DNA of 64,000 nucleotides from Vibrio coralliilyticus ATCC BAA-450 (GTDB lineage Bacteria; Pseudomonadota; Gammaproteobacteria; Enterobacterales; Vibrionaceae): NCBI RefSeq assembly GCF_000176135.1, contig NZ_ACZN01000015.1, positions 744,001 to 808,000 of the forward strand, read 5' to 3'. Shown piece by piece: positions 34,401 to 43,223 of this stretch (position 1 is its first letter; each line of letters starts with the position of its first letter). The notes under the pieces were generated by a model. It saw only the letters and a program-made list of their open reading frames with translations, ran no database searches and was not told where the DNA came from. The position numbers and the translations under genes were made by a program.

Positions 34401-35027
34401 CACTTTTGAACATAAGCTCCCGTTTTGAGTATAACCATTAGAACAGTGCTCTAGACGAGGTCTATCCACAACTTTTTTCCGTATAACCTCACTATCAGAA
34501 TACCAGCTACCACTTTTGACAACTCGACTAATCCCATATACCCACCCATCTGCATGTCTATAGGATGAAAGATAACCTCCTTCATAAACCTTACTCCCTT
34601 TCCAATAAATTACTTGCTTACCAGAGCTATTCCTATATACCAAAGAGGAATTAGGGTAATACCTACTACCATTTGGAGCAATTTTAGCTGGTGAGTAATA
34701 CCTTTCCGTCAAAGTTTTACGGCAAGAATTTCCGTTCATTTGGTAGCCAGAAGGGCAAGAATAACTTAGAGTTTGTGTCACTGTTTTGGTACATTTTTGC
34801 TTATCAGCACTCAATGAAAAACCATCTTCACACTTTAGTGATATAGGTTCAAATACCTCTTTCTCACAGTTATTTCCTTTTTTATTAAACCCATCAGGGC
34901 ACGTATAATAAATAAACTCGTCACCATATGGATACGACTCCTCGATAGTATCAGAAGCATATGTCCTAGCAGATAACATTATTAAGAGCATAAAAAGCCC
35001 TACCAAACTTTGTTTAGTATAATTCAT
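31494..35027 (-). CDS. Large exported protein with Cys-rich repeats and long helical segments; hypothetical
   Basis: 1177 residues, not recognised as a named family. A Sec signal peptide ends near residue 25. Residues 43-228 hold five spaced cysteine pairs (43/54, 66/79, 91/102, 195/206, 218/228), most in a C-x-x-G-[FY] context followed by C-x-K. They resemble disulfide-bonded EGF-like or laminin-like modules. The Cys-poor gap between pairs three and four is rich in Tyr, Ser and Gly. About 240-900 is mostly helical, Gln/Glu/Leu-rich, with coiled-coil character. The last 270 residues look beta-rich and end in W-R-L-S-V then I-D-D-I-E-M-R-V, which faintly recalls the C-terminal TcB-binding end of TcA toxins. 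It starts 38 bp after the small membrane-protein gene with a weak Shine-Dalgarno. Partnership with the RHS protein is inferred from operon position. Confidence 0.8.
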   Translation of the reverse strand: MNYTKQSLVGLFMLLIMLSARTYASDTIEESYPYGDEFIYYTCPDGFNKKGNNCEKEVFEPISLKCEDGFSLSADKQKCTKTVTQTLSYSCPSGYQMNGNSCRKTLTERYYSPAKIAPNGSRYYPNSSLVYRNSSGKQVIYWKGSKVYEGGYLSSYRHADGWVYGISRVVKSGSWYSDSEVIRKKVVDRPRLEHCSNGYTQNGSLCSKVLLEPSIHFCKKGVNVDGQCTINLSQIAQKHSPIQDVMSSLYSRYSSNPEVKDTAAFRYLERMYTLDPETGDIISAISNNEKVSSYSDLWGAVEKDKADNAIEVLEGFLSLRPDLAYLESALIDVYYDRAAADYILANRSIDESRIRWIEQSSLSDIELSRQEAVDILQRTLVEYWNLVENHTQAFITAVPKRDLQSAIYLNGEGQHSPVYEGEPLVVGYKDVVLVYQVMNKLVEQQSYLSKVKAIYADSSEQKVQLANEAQTVLELVLNKESQLSALLESHSETHFMLSSEKAKLESYSQQLKAIIQWLRGNGNYLGLPDDFVLLLQGYKPQGSVVHDSFDAIEIMLEGQYGLVTTAQQALIKAQEARANYKYQRDIFRQTFSKEQRVLNDRLFALLGCTLEKGDSRSCDSQSQSSRKGSLIVQQQVSIEAAKLAVQRAETAHQSISENISIELERIEKEKQVSNAVEKIAVLFGRNELLLSKLIKDSQTSATNMHAVINSESTKQSLETLKGFVNSSGQIDMPVLLAALEDLKSNLKNMPADQSDHYTQTLAVLERAAIRGLERGLLDINSEARIKALTLELETTKVDIAKSLVYLEQEVERLIGFSSEARRLIAQLNQNEVRQAERYYADPLHYSELTAETLRAELYFVELQEWLFYAVQALEYKWQEPFYDRTRGFDKNSVFEIQDIQQLVDYFASLKRFDDVRNFRATQEATDTVSLKKHIFGYVDTLRGKTMWYPSPDGTGEMLTADEAFKAKLQQLSRRVGTDYWFTAEFSTVKELPRTNFFQGPVVADEGDLTCLLDAGTYLDKIDAVSLNLVVSHDVSGEVSTPAYLTYGGNNYMRSRIPGALTDNEDGVKDELIAYSARFWDVSNGGFFAKDSYRQQMKANIMLSYDKNSELLNPTYSFKERSVAASGWRLSVKLSDRYGDIVDLESIDDIEMRVKHRFQSRNAETCGGGDLGPLLLLK

Positions 35028-35065
35028 TTTTTATCTTTTACTTTTGAGTTATAGACAAATTGGCA

Positions 35066-35590
35066 TTATAGCCAATCATTCATTCTGTTATATTTCTTAT
35101 ATTCATATTCATCTTTTAGAGACTTAATAATCCCGATACCAAAAACCAAATTCAATGCACAAGACGAAATTAGCAAGTCAAAGTAATCAGCATCCTCGCT
35201 ATTTTTAGAATGCCAAATACTGTTGACCTCTCTTAGGTAAATAAATGAGTCATAAAATGATAATAAAATAAGACTAAGAGATAAAAACACCAAAGCAGAT
35301 ATGAAAACCATTATTATTTTTGACTTGCTGATATCCTTGGTTAAAAAGCAATTGTCATACCAGCCTATGACTAGACAAAGTGGGAATACAATAAAACTAG
35401 AAATAAAAACTGTCACATGTATTTTTTCTATCGATTGACATAAATAATTTTCAACACTAGCACTAAAATACATCTCATATTTTATTGCCTGACAGTATCC
35501 ATCTACGTCAAAATAAAATAGGTGCCACAATAAAAACAATAAAAACATTAGCGCACCAAGCCATAGAATTCTCTGTACAATCAATCTCAT
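35066..35590 (-). CDS. Small four-helix inner-membrane protein; hypothetical
   Basis: 174 residues from the ATG at 35590; a GTG at 35593, sharing one base with the previous stop, adds one Met. Four hydrophobic segments at about 9-28, 57-78, 92-115 and 139-158, separated by short charged loops, predict an integral membrane protein. Two extra-membrane cysteines lie in the first loop. No family recognised. The coding stretch is very AT-rich (35221-35280 is 16 of 60 G+C by count), unlike the flanking housekeeping genes. GGAAGAG at the end of the RHS gene acts as its Shine-Dalgarno, so it is translationally coupled to that gene. Confidence 0.75.
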   Translation of the reverse strand: MRLIVQRILWLGALMFLLFLLWHLFYFDVDGYCQAIKYEMYFSASVENYLCQSIEKIHVTVFISSFIVFPLCLVIGWYDNCFLTKDISKSKIIMVFISALVFLSLSLILLSFYDSFIYLREVNSIWHSKNSEDADYFDLLISSCALNLVFGIGIIKSLKDEYEYKKYNRMNDWL

Positions 35591-35592
35591 CA

Positions 35593-38500
35593 CTACTCTT
35601 CCGACTTATTTACTGACGACTCTGTCGCATCACTTTGCACATTTTCAACACCATTAGAATTTGAGGTACTATGTCCTCTGGCTCTATTATCATTTTTGTC
35701 TCCACCAGAGCCTGTGCCATTGTTGTCACTAGTTTCATTATTACCACTGGCTACCACTGCAGATAATGTTGTAGAAAGTGTCGTGCTCATTGCTACTTCT
35801 TTTGCAACAGTATGAGGGTCCTGTTTAGGTACCATTCCTGTCGCTACACGTCCTTGTAGGTTATTAGGCACAGAGCCTTGTAAAAATTGCCCATAAGGCT
35901 TAGCGTCATTCCACATCTTTTTTACCGCTGTATTACTAGAAGGGCCAACGGTCGCCCCGATTAAACAAGCTGTTGCTGCCGAGTCTGGCTCAAAACCTTT
36001 ATTTATCACTGAATCTGCCGCGATCCCAGATACACAACCTGAAAGTGCTTTAGCCGCAGCACCACTCCCAAAACCTATCGCTCCAACACCACCCGCTATG
36101 GCTCCTGTTGCAAAACTATTCCAGCTAAATTCCTTACCCGCGAGCATATCCATAGCCACGTTAACGGTTCCCCCAATAGCGGCCCCCAGAGCGACAGCTC
36201 CAAGGTGAACAATAAACTCACCTTCAGGGTCATGGTACATGATAGGGTTGCCGCGAGCGTAAGCATATGGTGACCATTGCTGAGGATCGGTGAACCGGTC
36301 TGAGTGATAAAAAACAGGATCGGGAGTAATAAATTGCCCGTGAGACGTATTCAAATACCTTTGCTCAAAATAGCCGAGGCCAGTCTCAGAATCCCTTTCT
36401 TTGTCTGAGTACCGATAATGAACCTCACTACCACGTCCCAATTCAGCACTGACTTTACCGAAAGGCTGATAACTTAAGGCGCTTAGCACGCCACCATTTT
36501 GGTCCAATGTCAGTTCAGTCGAATGTTGATGTTGCTTAATAAAATATTTATCCGCCGAAAATGTTCCTGAAGCCTGAGTTGACACAGCAATTCTTTGATT
36601 CTCAATACGAGCGTACTTATATATACGTCCATCTCGAATTTCGACATTGGGAAATAGATAAAACACAATGTGTTCTTTTCCCGACGAATCGGTAAACTTT
36701 TTGGCAGTACGCTGATTATGGTGATCATAGGCATACTTGGCGCTCATACTCGAGCTAGTCGCAGAGATCATACGGCTAGAATGATCCCATTCCAGAGTAT
36801 GATCTCCGGAACTGATTCGGTTCCCGATCGCATCATAGCTATACTTTTGGTTACCTGCTTGAGTCAGAGCGTTGGGGCCTGACCTCTTATTAGAATCTGA
36901 GTGAACACCCGGAATCTCTGATGCCTCTCCTCCATAAAGCATATTGCGAACAACATTTGAACCTGTAGCCTGTTTGGATTCAGATAACTGGATTAAGTTT
37001 CCAATAGGGTCAAAGCGATACTGTCTGCTAGAAGTTACATTTCGGTTGCTATAAATTCGATACCAATCGTCATACTCAATCGACTGTGTCTGATCCAGCA
37101 TCTTCCAGCGAGATGCTTCCCCTAACTCTTTTGCAATAATCGACTTTTCGGACTGAGTTCTTTGGTCCTCAATAAACGTGATGTTAGACGCTTCATCGTA
37201 TTCATAATGTAATGATTGAAGATAAACGGAGTCTTCATCTCTCCACGTTTCAGTTTCAATCAACCGATCTAAATTGTCATAAGCAAAGCTTCTTGTTGTC
37301 CCATTATCTAACTTCATCGACGTTATTTTTCCGGAAGCTGAATACGTCAATTGAGAAGCAACACCGCCTAACTTTATGAGCTCCCCCCCTTTACCAAAGA
37401 CGTAGCTAAGAAAAGTATCATCAGGGAAAATTTCTTTAACTATTTGACCTGCACTATTGAACTCTTTTTGCATTACATGAATATTAGAAGTTGTCCCAAA
37501 AGCTTTTACCTCCTTAGCGATATAATTCCTATTACCATTGGTGTCGTAACCGTAAGCAACTGAGCCTGACTCATTGCTTACCGAAGATAAACGTCCAAGT
37601 AAGTTGGCCTTTCGGCCACCATCACTATCATAACGATACTGAGCAATTTCTTTAGCTCCCATTAAATCAAAAGACAGCTCTTCGTAAGGGCTACTTGGTA
37701 CAACCTCACTCGCACGGTAATATTTAGCACTTATTCTGTTTGCACCATCATATTGATAAAGCCTTTTAACTCCTCTCGAATCGACTTCAGTAATCAACTT
37801 GCTAGCGGAATTATAACGACGCCAAATCTCTCCTCGGTTAGGGTCACTAGCGTACACCTCTCGGTTTAACCCGTCATACACCATGTGTCGTTCATTGCCA
37901 TAAGCATCAATCAAACGAGTAAAGTTGCCTAGCCCATCAAAATCATATTGAGTGTTCCACTCTTGAAGACCTCCTCTCTCCCCCGACTCATCGACACCAA
38001 CTATTTCAGAAATCAAGCGCAGCTTCCCTAACCCATCAAAATACATATGCTTTCCAGCCCCTGAGTGTTTTCCTCCAGATAATGTTTGCGCTGTGTCTTG
38101 CACCCAAAGTGCCAAGGGGTAGTATGTCCTAGACGTATAAGTAGAACTTTGTGTCGCTGTTGCCGGGAAGCTTTGCGTTAGTAAACGGTTAAGCCCATCA
38201 AAGCTGCTTTCGATAGGATCTTGATGCTCCCAAGTATGAAAGCTAAGGCTTGATGAGAAATAAGGGAGGTATTCTTGAACAACATTTCCTCTCGCATCGT
38301 AAACATTACGCTTGTTTACCCTAAATCCGTCTTCTGACTCTTCGACCTTCATCAGCAGTTCACCAGAGCCTCCGAAGTATGATCGACTTCTCTTCGCAAC
38401 TCCTCCAGCTTCAATTCGCTGCTCTGTTTCAATCCAGTTGACATGTGAGTCTTCAAACTCTGATTGGTATCCGTATTTAAAGGATCGCGTTGGCATGGAG

Positions 38501-41500
38501 GTGCTATCATTCGGTTTAACAACAGAAATAAGCCGCCCTAAACCATCATACTCGTAAAACGTTGTATTCTGATTAAAATCTGTATAACGACTCACTACTC
38601 CGTGCGTCATATCGAAACCAGCGGAAACAGACAGTCCAATACCCCCTAACTGAATAACCTCAGACACTGGATAGAGGCCATCTTTAAAACGAATGCTCCT
38701 ATAGTGGCCCGGCTCAATTCCATATAACGGGTCTAATATCTGAATGGTATTTCCATACTGGTCGTGCTTATAACGCGAGGTATAAATCCGTTCACTAGAA
38801 TAAGCGGGATTAACCCATTGAACATGGGATGTCAGGTTACCATTTGTAACTCGTCCTAAATTGCTTAAAGCATGCGTTTCATCGTCAAATAGCCATTGTT
38901 GTTTAGAAAGCACCTTTTTAGAGCCATCTTGCACAATTTCTTCAGTTAGGCGATTTAGTTGCCAATTGTCTACTGATTCTGAATTGCTGGAGCTGAATGT
39001 ACGTAAGGTTTCTTTTTCATCAACAAACTTGTTATCTAATCTTCCCCAAAACATCTCCCTAGTCTGATTTCCATAATTGTCATATTCGTAATCCCATACG
39101 AGAGTAACGGGCTCTTTCGTGCCTTTCTCAATAACTTGCTTTTCTAACTTAGATAAATGTGAGTAAGTAACCTGACGTCCATCAAATGTATCACTGAATA
39201 GAGTTTTCGTATCCCAGTCAAATTTCTCTTGTGAATAGACTTTGTTATCTGGTGAAGAAACAGTTATTGAAACAGCTTTTCCTCTCAAGGATTTTTTCTC
39301 TTTACCTGAAAGAAATTCGTATTTAGTAATTAAACCTTGAGTATTTGGAGTAGATGGCTCTATCACTTTAGTTTTGAGAAACCCCGTAAAACGCCTTTCA
39401 CCTGGGGAATAAAAACTATCGTAATATCTATAAAGTGTATTAGCTTGATGTTTTTTCGGGCGGCTTTTATCAATAGTTATAGTGCTATTAACAACAGGAA
39501 TGGAAATTGGAGATACCACCTTCCATGGGCTTCCCCTCATTTCTTCTTTTTTCATTTGACTCGAGCTAGGCTCATAAGAAATATTCGTTATTAAACCTAT
39601 ACCATTATCTATACTAGCTAATAAGTTGGCTTGAACTCCATTTGCAAGTGAAATATAAGAAAATGACCTGTCACGTTTTCCCGGACGATACCAAACAATA
39701 TCGGAAACAGAATCACCATCAATATCAGCAAATTTAACGACAGTTGGAGCAAATCCTCCGTCATGCTCGATAGTTTGACCTTTTCCATATGTCCACTCGG
39801 ACGAATCATCCGAATATCCAGTGTTAGGCCACAATGTCACTGTCTTTCCATTTAGGTAAATGAGATCTACCATACCATCATGGTTAACATCGGAGAGTCG
39901 TAAGCTCCGGGTATCAAACAATTGCTTTCCTATGGCACTAAAGTCAGCGACATTAATAGCTTCTCCAAAACCATTCACTCCTTTGCCAGGGAAGTAAGTC
40001 ATTTTGGTTCTACCTATATGAATAAGATCAGAAAGATTGTCCCCATTGATATCTGCGAGAAAAGTATCTGGGCTACCTAATTTGACGCCTTCACTTCCGA
40101 AAGGCATCTGCATCGTAGTTGCTATATCCCAACCATTACCATTGTTAACCGAAATGGTATGGGAATGAACGGTGCCCGATGAACTAGAGTTGGTCGAAAA
40201 AATGTCCGGGAGTCGATCATTATTTAAATCAACAATTTTTGCTGAATCTGAGTCTGCATTAATCCCAGTTCTGCCGTAGCGCGCAGATACCTCCCAGCTA
40301 TGAGATGTGTTAAGTGAATAGGACTGTCCGCTAACTGAAGTTAGCGTTAGGATATCGACTCGACCATTACCATCAACATCAGCCCACTTAACACGTTTAT
40401 CTGACAGCTTTAAACGTGTGTAGGTTCCCATTCTCTCCATCGGAGAAAAAGAAACGTCTTGATTGTCGCCGAGACCTTGATTTAACCAATATGTATGTTT
40501 CGATGCGCCAGTATTTATTACATCAGGTAAACCATCAGCATTAATATCAATAAAGTCAGTATCAGGGCTAGATAATGGGATTGTTTTTGCTGATGGTACA
40601 TACTTTGTTACAGGATTATCTATAGAAAAGCTGGTATAAGTATAACTAGTAGGAGGGCCATAAATAGAGCCATCACCTGCGTTTTTTCTAACTTTTACTA
40701 AACGTGAAAGAGAGTTCCAATCAGTTATGCTATCGTATTTAAACTCATAACTAAAAACCTTCTCCCCGTAATTAAAAGTTGATATGTTTTCAATTCTAAA
40801 CCTTGTTTCTACAGAGAATGTTGATCTATAAGAAAGTAAAATATCAGGCCTAATTTCATACTCAAAAAGCACTTTGCTGATTCCATCGTTATAGCTAATG
40901 CTCTCTAAGTAAACGGCCGTCGTTTCGTCAAGCTTTGTATATTTAAACTCTACGAGATTTCCATTTGCATCACGCATGCTTTCAATATACCAACGAAAAG
41001 TTTTTTCCCCACTAGAGATAGTGGAGTCTAGCTCTTTACCAAACTTCCACAAAGAACCATCTGGTAGATATACATTCCATTCATTCCCGAACTTTACATA
41101 GCGAAGAAATTTCCCTTCGATCTCTGCTCTATACTCGTCCTTAGAAATCGCGACTAAGTCTTCACCATCATTATTTACAAAATAATCATTACCATCAATA
41201 TAAGAAGGTAAGCCGTCTGTTGTTTTTCTTTGAATAAATGGAAGAGATAATTTCCTTCCAACACCTAAAATACCATTCCCATATCCACTATCGTACTGTA
41301 TAGATAGCTTTGGCGAGTAATCATTCCTACCTTTAGGTAGTTGAATAGATAATGTATCCGTTGATGAACCTGTATTTAGTCTAGTTTTAAACCCTTCACC
41401 TAACCCTTGTATTGTCCCCGGACCACTCGGTAAGGAAATAACATTTGATGACACTCCGGACTCAGAAGAAAAAACGGTGATGGAGTAGAACAGAGTACAA

Positions 41501-41523
41501 ATAAAAACAGCAAAACGGCGCAT
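35593..41523 (-). CDS. Secreted SpvB/TcB-TcC-like RHS repeat protein
   Basis: 1976 residues. Order: Sec signal peptide (1-20, ending F-S-S); SpvB/TcB N-terminal domain from about 30 (S-L-P-S-G-P-G-T-I-Q-G-L-G-E-G-F, then Y-D-S-G-Y-G-N-G); six FG-GAP/VCBS-like D-x-[ND]-x-D-x-x-x-D motifs between about 320 and 615; a TcB middle region (I-S-Y-E-P-S-S-S-Q, later G-E-R-R-F-T-G-F); RHS/YD repeats from about 960; RHS core ending N-P-I-M-Y-H-D-P-E-G at 1768. In the core, R-D before S-E-T-G-L and the Asp of I-T-P-D-P are kept, but the usual Asp after R-Y is Asn (R-Y-L-N). The 208-residue tail is Gly/Ala-rich and hydrophobic, then Asn/Ser/Asp-rich; no enzyme domain is recognisable. A signal peptide is unusual for Tc or RHS toxins. 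No clear Shine-Dalgarno. Confidence 0.9.
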   Translation of the reverse strand: MRRFAVFICTLFYSITVFSSESGVSSNVISLPSGPGTIQGLGEGFKTRLNTGSSTDTLSIQLPKGRNDYSPKLSIQYDSGYGNGILGVGRKLSLPFIQRKTTDGLPSYIDGNDYFVNNDGEDLVAISKDEYRAEIEGKFLRYVKFGNEWNVYLPDGSLWKFGKELDSTISSGEKTFRWYIESMRDANGNLVEFKYTKLDETTAVYLESISYNDGISKVLFEYEIRPDILLSYRSTFSVETRFRIENISTFNYGEKVFSYEFKYDSITDWNSLSRLVKVRKNAGDGSIYGPPTSYTYTSFSIDNPVTKYVPSAKTIPLSSPDTDFIDINADGLPDVINTGASKHTYWLNQGLGDNQDVSFSPMERMGTYTRLKLSDKRVKWADVDGNGRVDILTLTSVSGQSYSLNTSHSWEVSARYGRTGINADSDSAKIVDLNNDRLPDIFSTNSSSSGTVHSHTISVNNGNGWDIATTMQMPFGSEGVKLGSPDTFLADINGDNLSDLIHIGRTKMTYFPGKGVNGFGEAINVADFSAIGKQLFDTRSLRLSDVNHDGMVDLIYLNGKTVTLWPNTGYSDDSSEWTYGKGQTIEHDGGFAPTVVKFADIDGDSVSDIVWYRPGKRDRSFSYISLANGVQANLLASIDNGIGLITNISYEPSSSQMKKEEMRGSPWKVVSPISIPVVNSTITIDKSRPKKHQANTLYRYYDSFYSPGERRFTGFLKTKVIEPSTPNTQGLITKYEFLSGKEKKSLRGKAVSITVSSPDNKVYSQEKFDWDTKTLFSDTFDGRQVTYSHLSKLEKQVIEKGTKEPVTLVWDYEYDNYGNQTREMFWGRLDNKFVDEKETLRTFSSSNSESVDNWQLNRLTEEIVQDGSKKVLSKQQWLFDDETHALSNLGRVTNGNLTSHVQWVNPAYSSERIYTSRYKHDQYGNTIQILDPLYGIEPGHYRSIRFKDGLYPVSEVIQLGGIGLSVSAGFDMTHGVVSRYTDFNQNTTFYEYDGLGRLISVVKPNDSTSMPTRSFKYGYQSEFEDSHVNWIETEQRIEAGGVAKRSRSYFGGSGELLMKVEESEDGFRVNKRNVYDARGNVVQEYLPYFSSSLSFHTWEHQDPIESSFDGLNRLLTQSFPATATQSSTYTSRTYYPLALWVQDTAQTLSGGKHSGAGKHMYFDGLGKLRLISEIVGVDESGERGGLQEWNTQYDFDGLGNFTRLIDAYGNERHMVYDGLNREVYASDPNRGEIWRRYNSASKLITEVDSRGVKRLYQYDGANRISAKYYRASEVVPSSPYEELSFDLMGAKEIAQYRYDSDGGRKANLLGRLSSVSNESGSVAYGYDTNGNRNYIAKEVKAFGTTSNIHVMQKEFNSAGQIVKEIFPDDTFLSYVFGKGGELIKLGGVASQLTYSASGKITSMKLDNGTTRSFAYDNLDRLIETETWRDEDSVYLQSLHYEYDEASNITFIEDQRTQSEKSIIAKELGEASRWKMLDQTQSIEYDDWYRIYSNRNVTSSRQYRFDPIGNLIQLSESKQATGSNVVRNMLYGGEASEIPGVHSDSNKRSGPNALTQAGNQKYSYDAIGNRISSGDHTLEWDHSSRMISATSSSMSAKYAYDHHNQRTAKKFTDSSGKEHIVFYLFPNVEIRDGRIYKYARIENQRIAVSTQASGTFSADKYFIKQHQHSTELTLDQNGGVLSALSYQPFGKVSAELGRGSEVHYRYSDKERDSETGLGYFEQRYLNTSHGQFITPDPVFYHSDRFTDPQQWSPYAYARGNPIMYHDPEGEFIVHLGAVALGAAIGGTVNVAMDMLAGKEFSWNSFATGAIAGGVGAIGFGSGAAAKALSGCVSGIAADSVINKGFEPDSAATACLIGATVGPSSNTAVKKMWNDAKPYGQFLQGSVPNNLQGRVATGMVPKQDPHTVAKEVAMSTTLSTTLSAVVASGNNETSDNNGTGSGGDKNDNRARGHSTSNSNGVENVQSDATESSVNKSEE

Positions 41524-41670
41524 AATATAAGGTTATTAGTCATCATCAAGGCCGTGAATTATCAATAATAACAATAACCAGACAACAAAATATTTACAGA
41601 ACGAATGCCCATTTTGAAGCTTGTAAGGAATTTATATAAATTATAATGATACAAATAATAATATCTGAAT
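41524..41670 (-). promoter_or_regulatory. AT-rich promoter region of the accessory operon
   Basis: Between the aceA terminator and the RHS gene start lie 147 bp of very AT-rich DNA. On the - strand it includes TATAATTTATATAAATT, which offers good -10 elements. No recognised operator. The start codon at 41523 has no purine-rich Shine-Dalgarno, suggesting weak or conditional translation. Confidence 0.45.
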
Positions 41671-41696
41671 AAAAAAAGAGCGACTTAATGTCGCTC
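41671..41696 (-). terminator. Intrinsic terminator after aceA
   Basis: On the - strand GAGCGAC-ATTAA-GTCGCTC followed by seven T. It separates aceA from the accessory operon. Confidence 0.9.
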
Positions 41697-41782
41697 AAAG
41701 CATGTCAAAGTTTATGCCTAAACAGAATATCGATGACCGAAGGCTAGCAAGTGAGAGCCTTGGTCATCATGACAGGGATACT

Positions 41783-43096
41783 TTAGAACTGGTCCTCTTC
41801 TGTTGAGCCAGTCAGAGCCGTGACTGACGAGTTGCCACCTTGGATGGTGTTGGTCATCTTGTCGAAGTAGCCTGTACCCACCTCTTGCTGGTGTGCAACG
41901 AAGGTGTAACCTTTCTCTGCTGCTTGGAATTCAGGGCGCTGTACTTTTTCAACGTAGTGGCGCATACCCTCACCTTGTGCGTAGTCATGCGCAAGTTCGA
42001 ACATGTTGAACCACATATTGTGAATGCCCGCTAGTGTGATGAACTGGTACTTGTAGCCCATGTCAGAGAGCTCTTGCTGGAATTTAGCAATGGTTTCTGC
42101 ATCCAAGTTTTTCTCCCAGTTGAATGAAGGAGAACAGTTGTACGCAAGCAGCTGATCTGGGTATTCAGCGTGAATCGCTTCTGCAAACTTACGCGCTTCT
42201 TCCAGACACGGTGTTGCCGTTTCACACCAGATAAGGTCAGCGTATGGTGCGTAAGCTAGGCCGCGAGCAATCGCTTGGTCAATACCTGCACGTACACGGT
42301 AGAAACCTTCTTGAGTACGGTCGCCTTGAATGAAGTCTTTATCGTATGGGTCGCAATCGGAAGTCAGTAGGTCTGCTGCGTTTGCATCCGTACGAGCGAT
42401 AACCAACGTAGTAGTGCCAGCTACGTCAGCTGCCAGACGAGCTGCAACCAGCTTCTGAACCGCTTCTTGAGTCGGAACAAGAACTTTACCGCCCATGTGA
42501 CCACACTTCTTCACGGATGCTAGCTGATCTTCAAAGTGAACACCTGCCGCGCCAGCGTCAATCATCGATTTCATTAGCTCGTATGCATTGAGTACGCCAC
42601 CAAAGCCGGCTTCTGCATCTGCAACGATTGGTAGGAAATAGTCGATACCACCTTCATCAGCAGGAGACTTACCGCCAGACCATTGGATTTGGTCCGCACG
42701 ACGGAATGAGTTGTTAATGCGTTTAACCACTGAAGGCACTGAGTCAACCGGGTAAAGTGATTGGTCAGGGTACATAGTCGATGCAGTATTGTTATCTGCC
42801 GCTACTTGCCAACCTGATAGGTAAATCGCTTCAATACCCGCTTTCGCTTGCTGCACCGCTTGACCACCTGTCAGTGCACCCAAACAGTTTACGTAGCCTT
42901 TCTTAGCATCACCGTTGACCAAAGACCACAGTTTGTCTGCACCGCGCTGCGCAATTGTGTTGGCTGGCACCATCGAACCGCGCAGTTCTACGACTTCTTC
43001 TGCTGTATATGGACGCTTTACATTTTTCCAGCGTGGGTTAGTTGCCCAGTCTTTTTCAAGAGCTTCGATTTGTTGGCGGCGAGTTAAATTAGTCAT
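41783..43096 (-). CDS. aceA: Isocitrate lyase
   Basis: 437 residues. Splits isocitrate to glyoxylate and succinate in the glyoxylate shunt. The catalytic K-K-C-G-H-M-G-G-K is near residues 194-202, with Y-L-S-G-W-Q near 92 and Y-N-C-S-P-S-F-N-W near 318. It follows aceB by 127 bp on the same strand and probably shares its promoter. Confidence 0.98.
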   Translation of the reverse strand: MTNLTRRQQIEALEKDWATNPRWKNVKRPYTAEEVVELRGSMVPANTIAQRGADKLWSLVNGDAKKGYVNCLGALTGGQAVQQAKAGIEAIYLSGWQVAADNNTASTMYPDQSLYPVDSVPSVVKRINNSFRRADQIQWSGGKSPADEGGIDYFLPIVADAEAGFGGVLNAYELMKSMIDAGAAGVHFEDQLASVKKCGHMGGKVLVPTQEAVQKLVAARLAADVAGTTTLVIARTDANAADLLTSDCDPYDKDFIQGDRTQEGFYRVRAGIDQAIARGLAYAPYADLIWCETATPCLEEARKFAEAIHAEYPDQLLAYNCSPSFNWEKNLDAETIAKFQQELSDMGYKYQFITLAGIHNMWFNMFELAHDYAQGEGMRHYVEKVQRPEFQAAEKGYTFVAHQQEVGTGYFDKMTNTIQGGNSSVTALTGSTEEDQF

Positions 43097-43223
43097 CGGT
43101 CTATCCCTCTATTGATGTGCGCTGCTATTTATTGACAATACGGGCGCTGTTTTTATTTTTTCTCTGGCGGTACATCCATCTCCGCCTCGGAATGTTCACG
43201 TTACTGATGTTGTTATTGATTCA

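Noticed and set aside
35593..36300. SpvB-like ADP-ribosyltransferase at the end of the RHS protein
   Set aside because: The SpvB-type N-terminal domain is present, but the C-terminus has none of the expected transferase motifs (no E-x-E, no S-T-S).
31447..41696. Genomic island or prophage with mobility genes
   Set aside because: No integrase, transposase, tRNA target or flanking direct repeats were found. Only AT bias and gene content suggest insertion.
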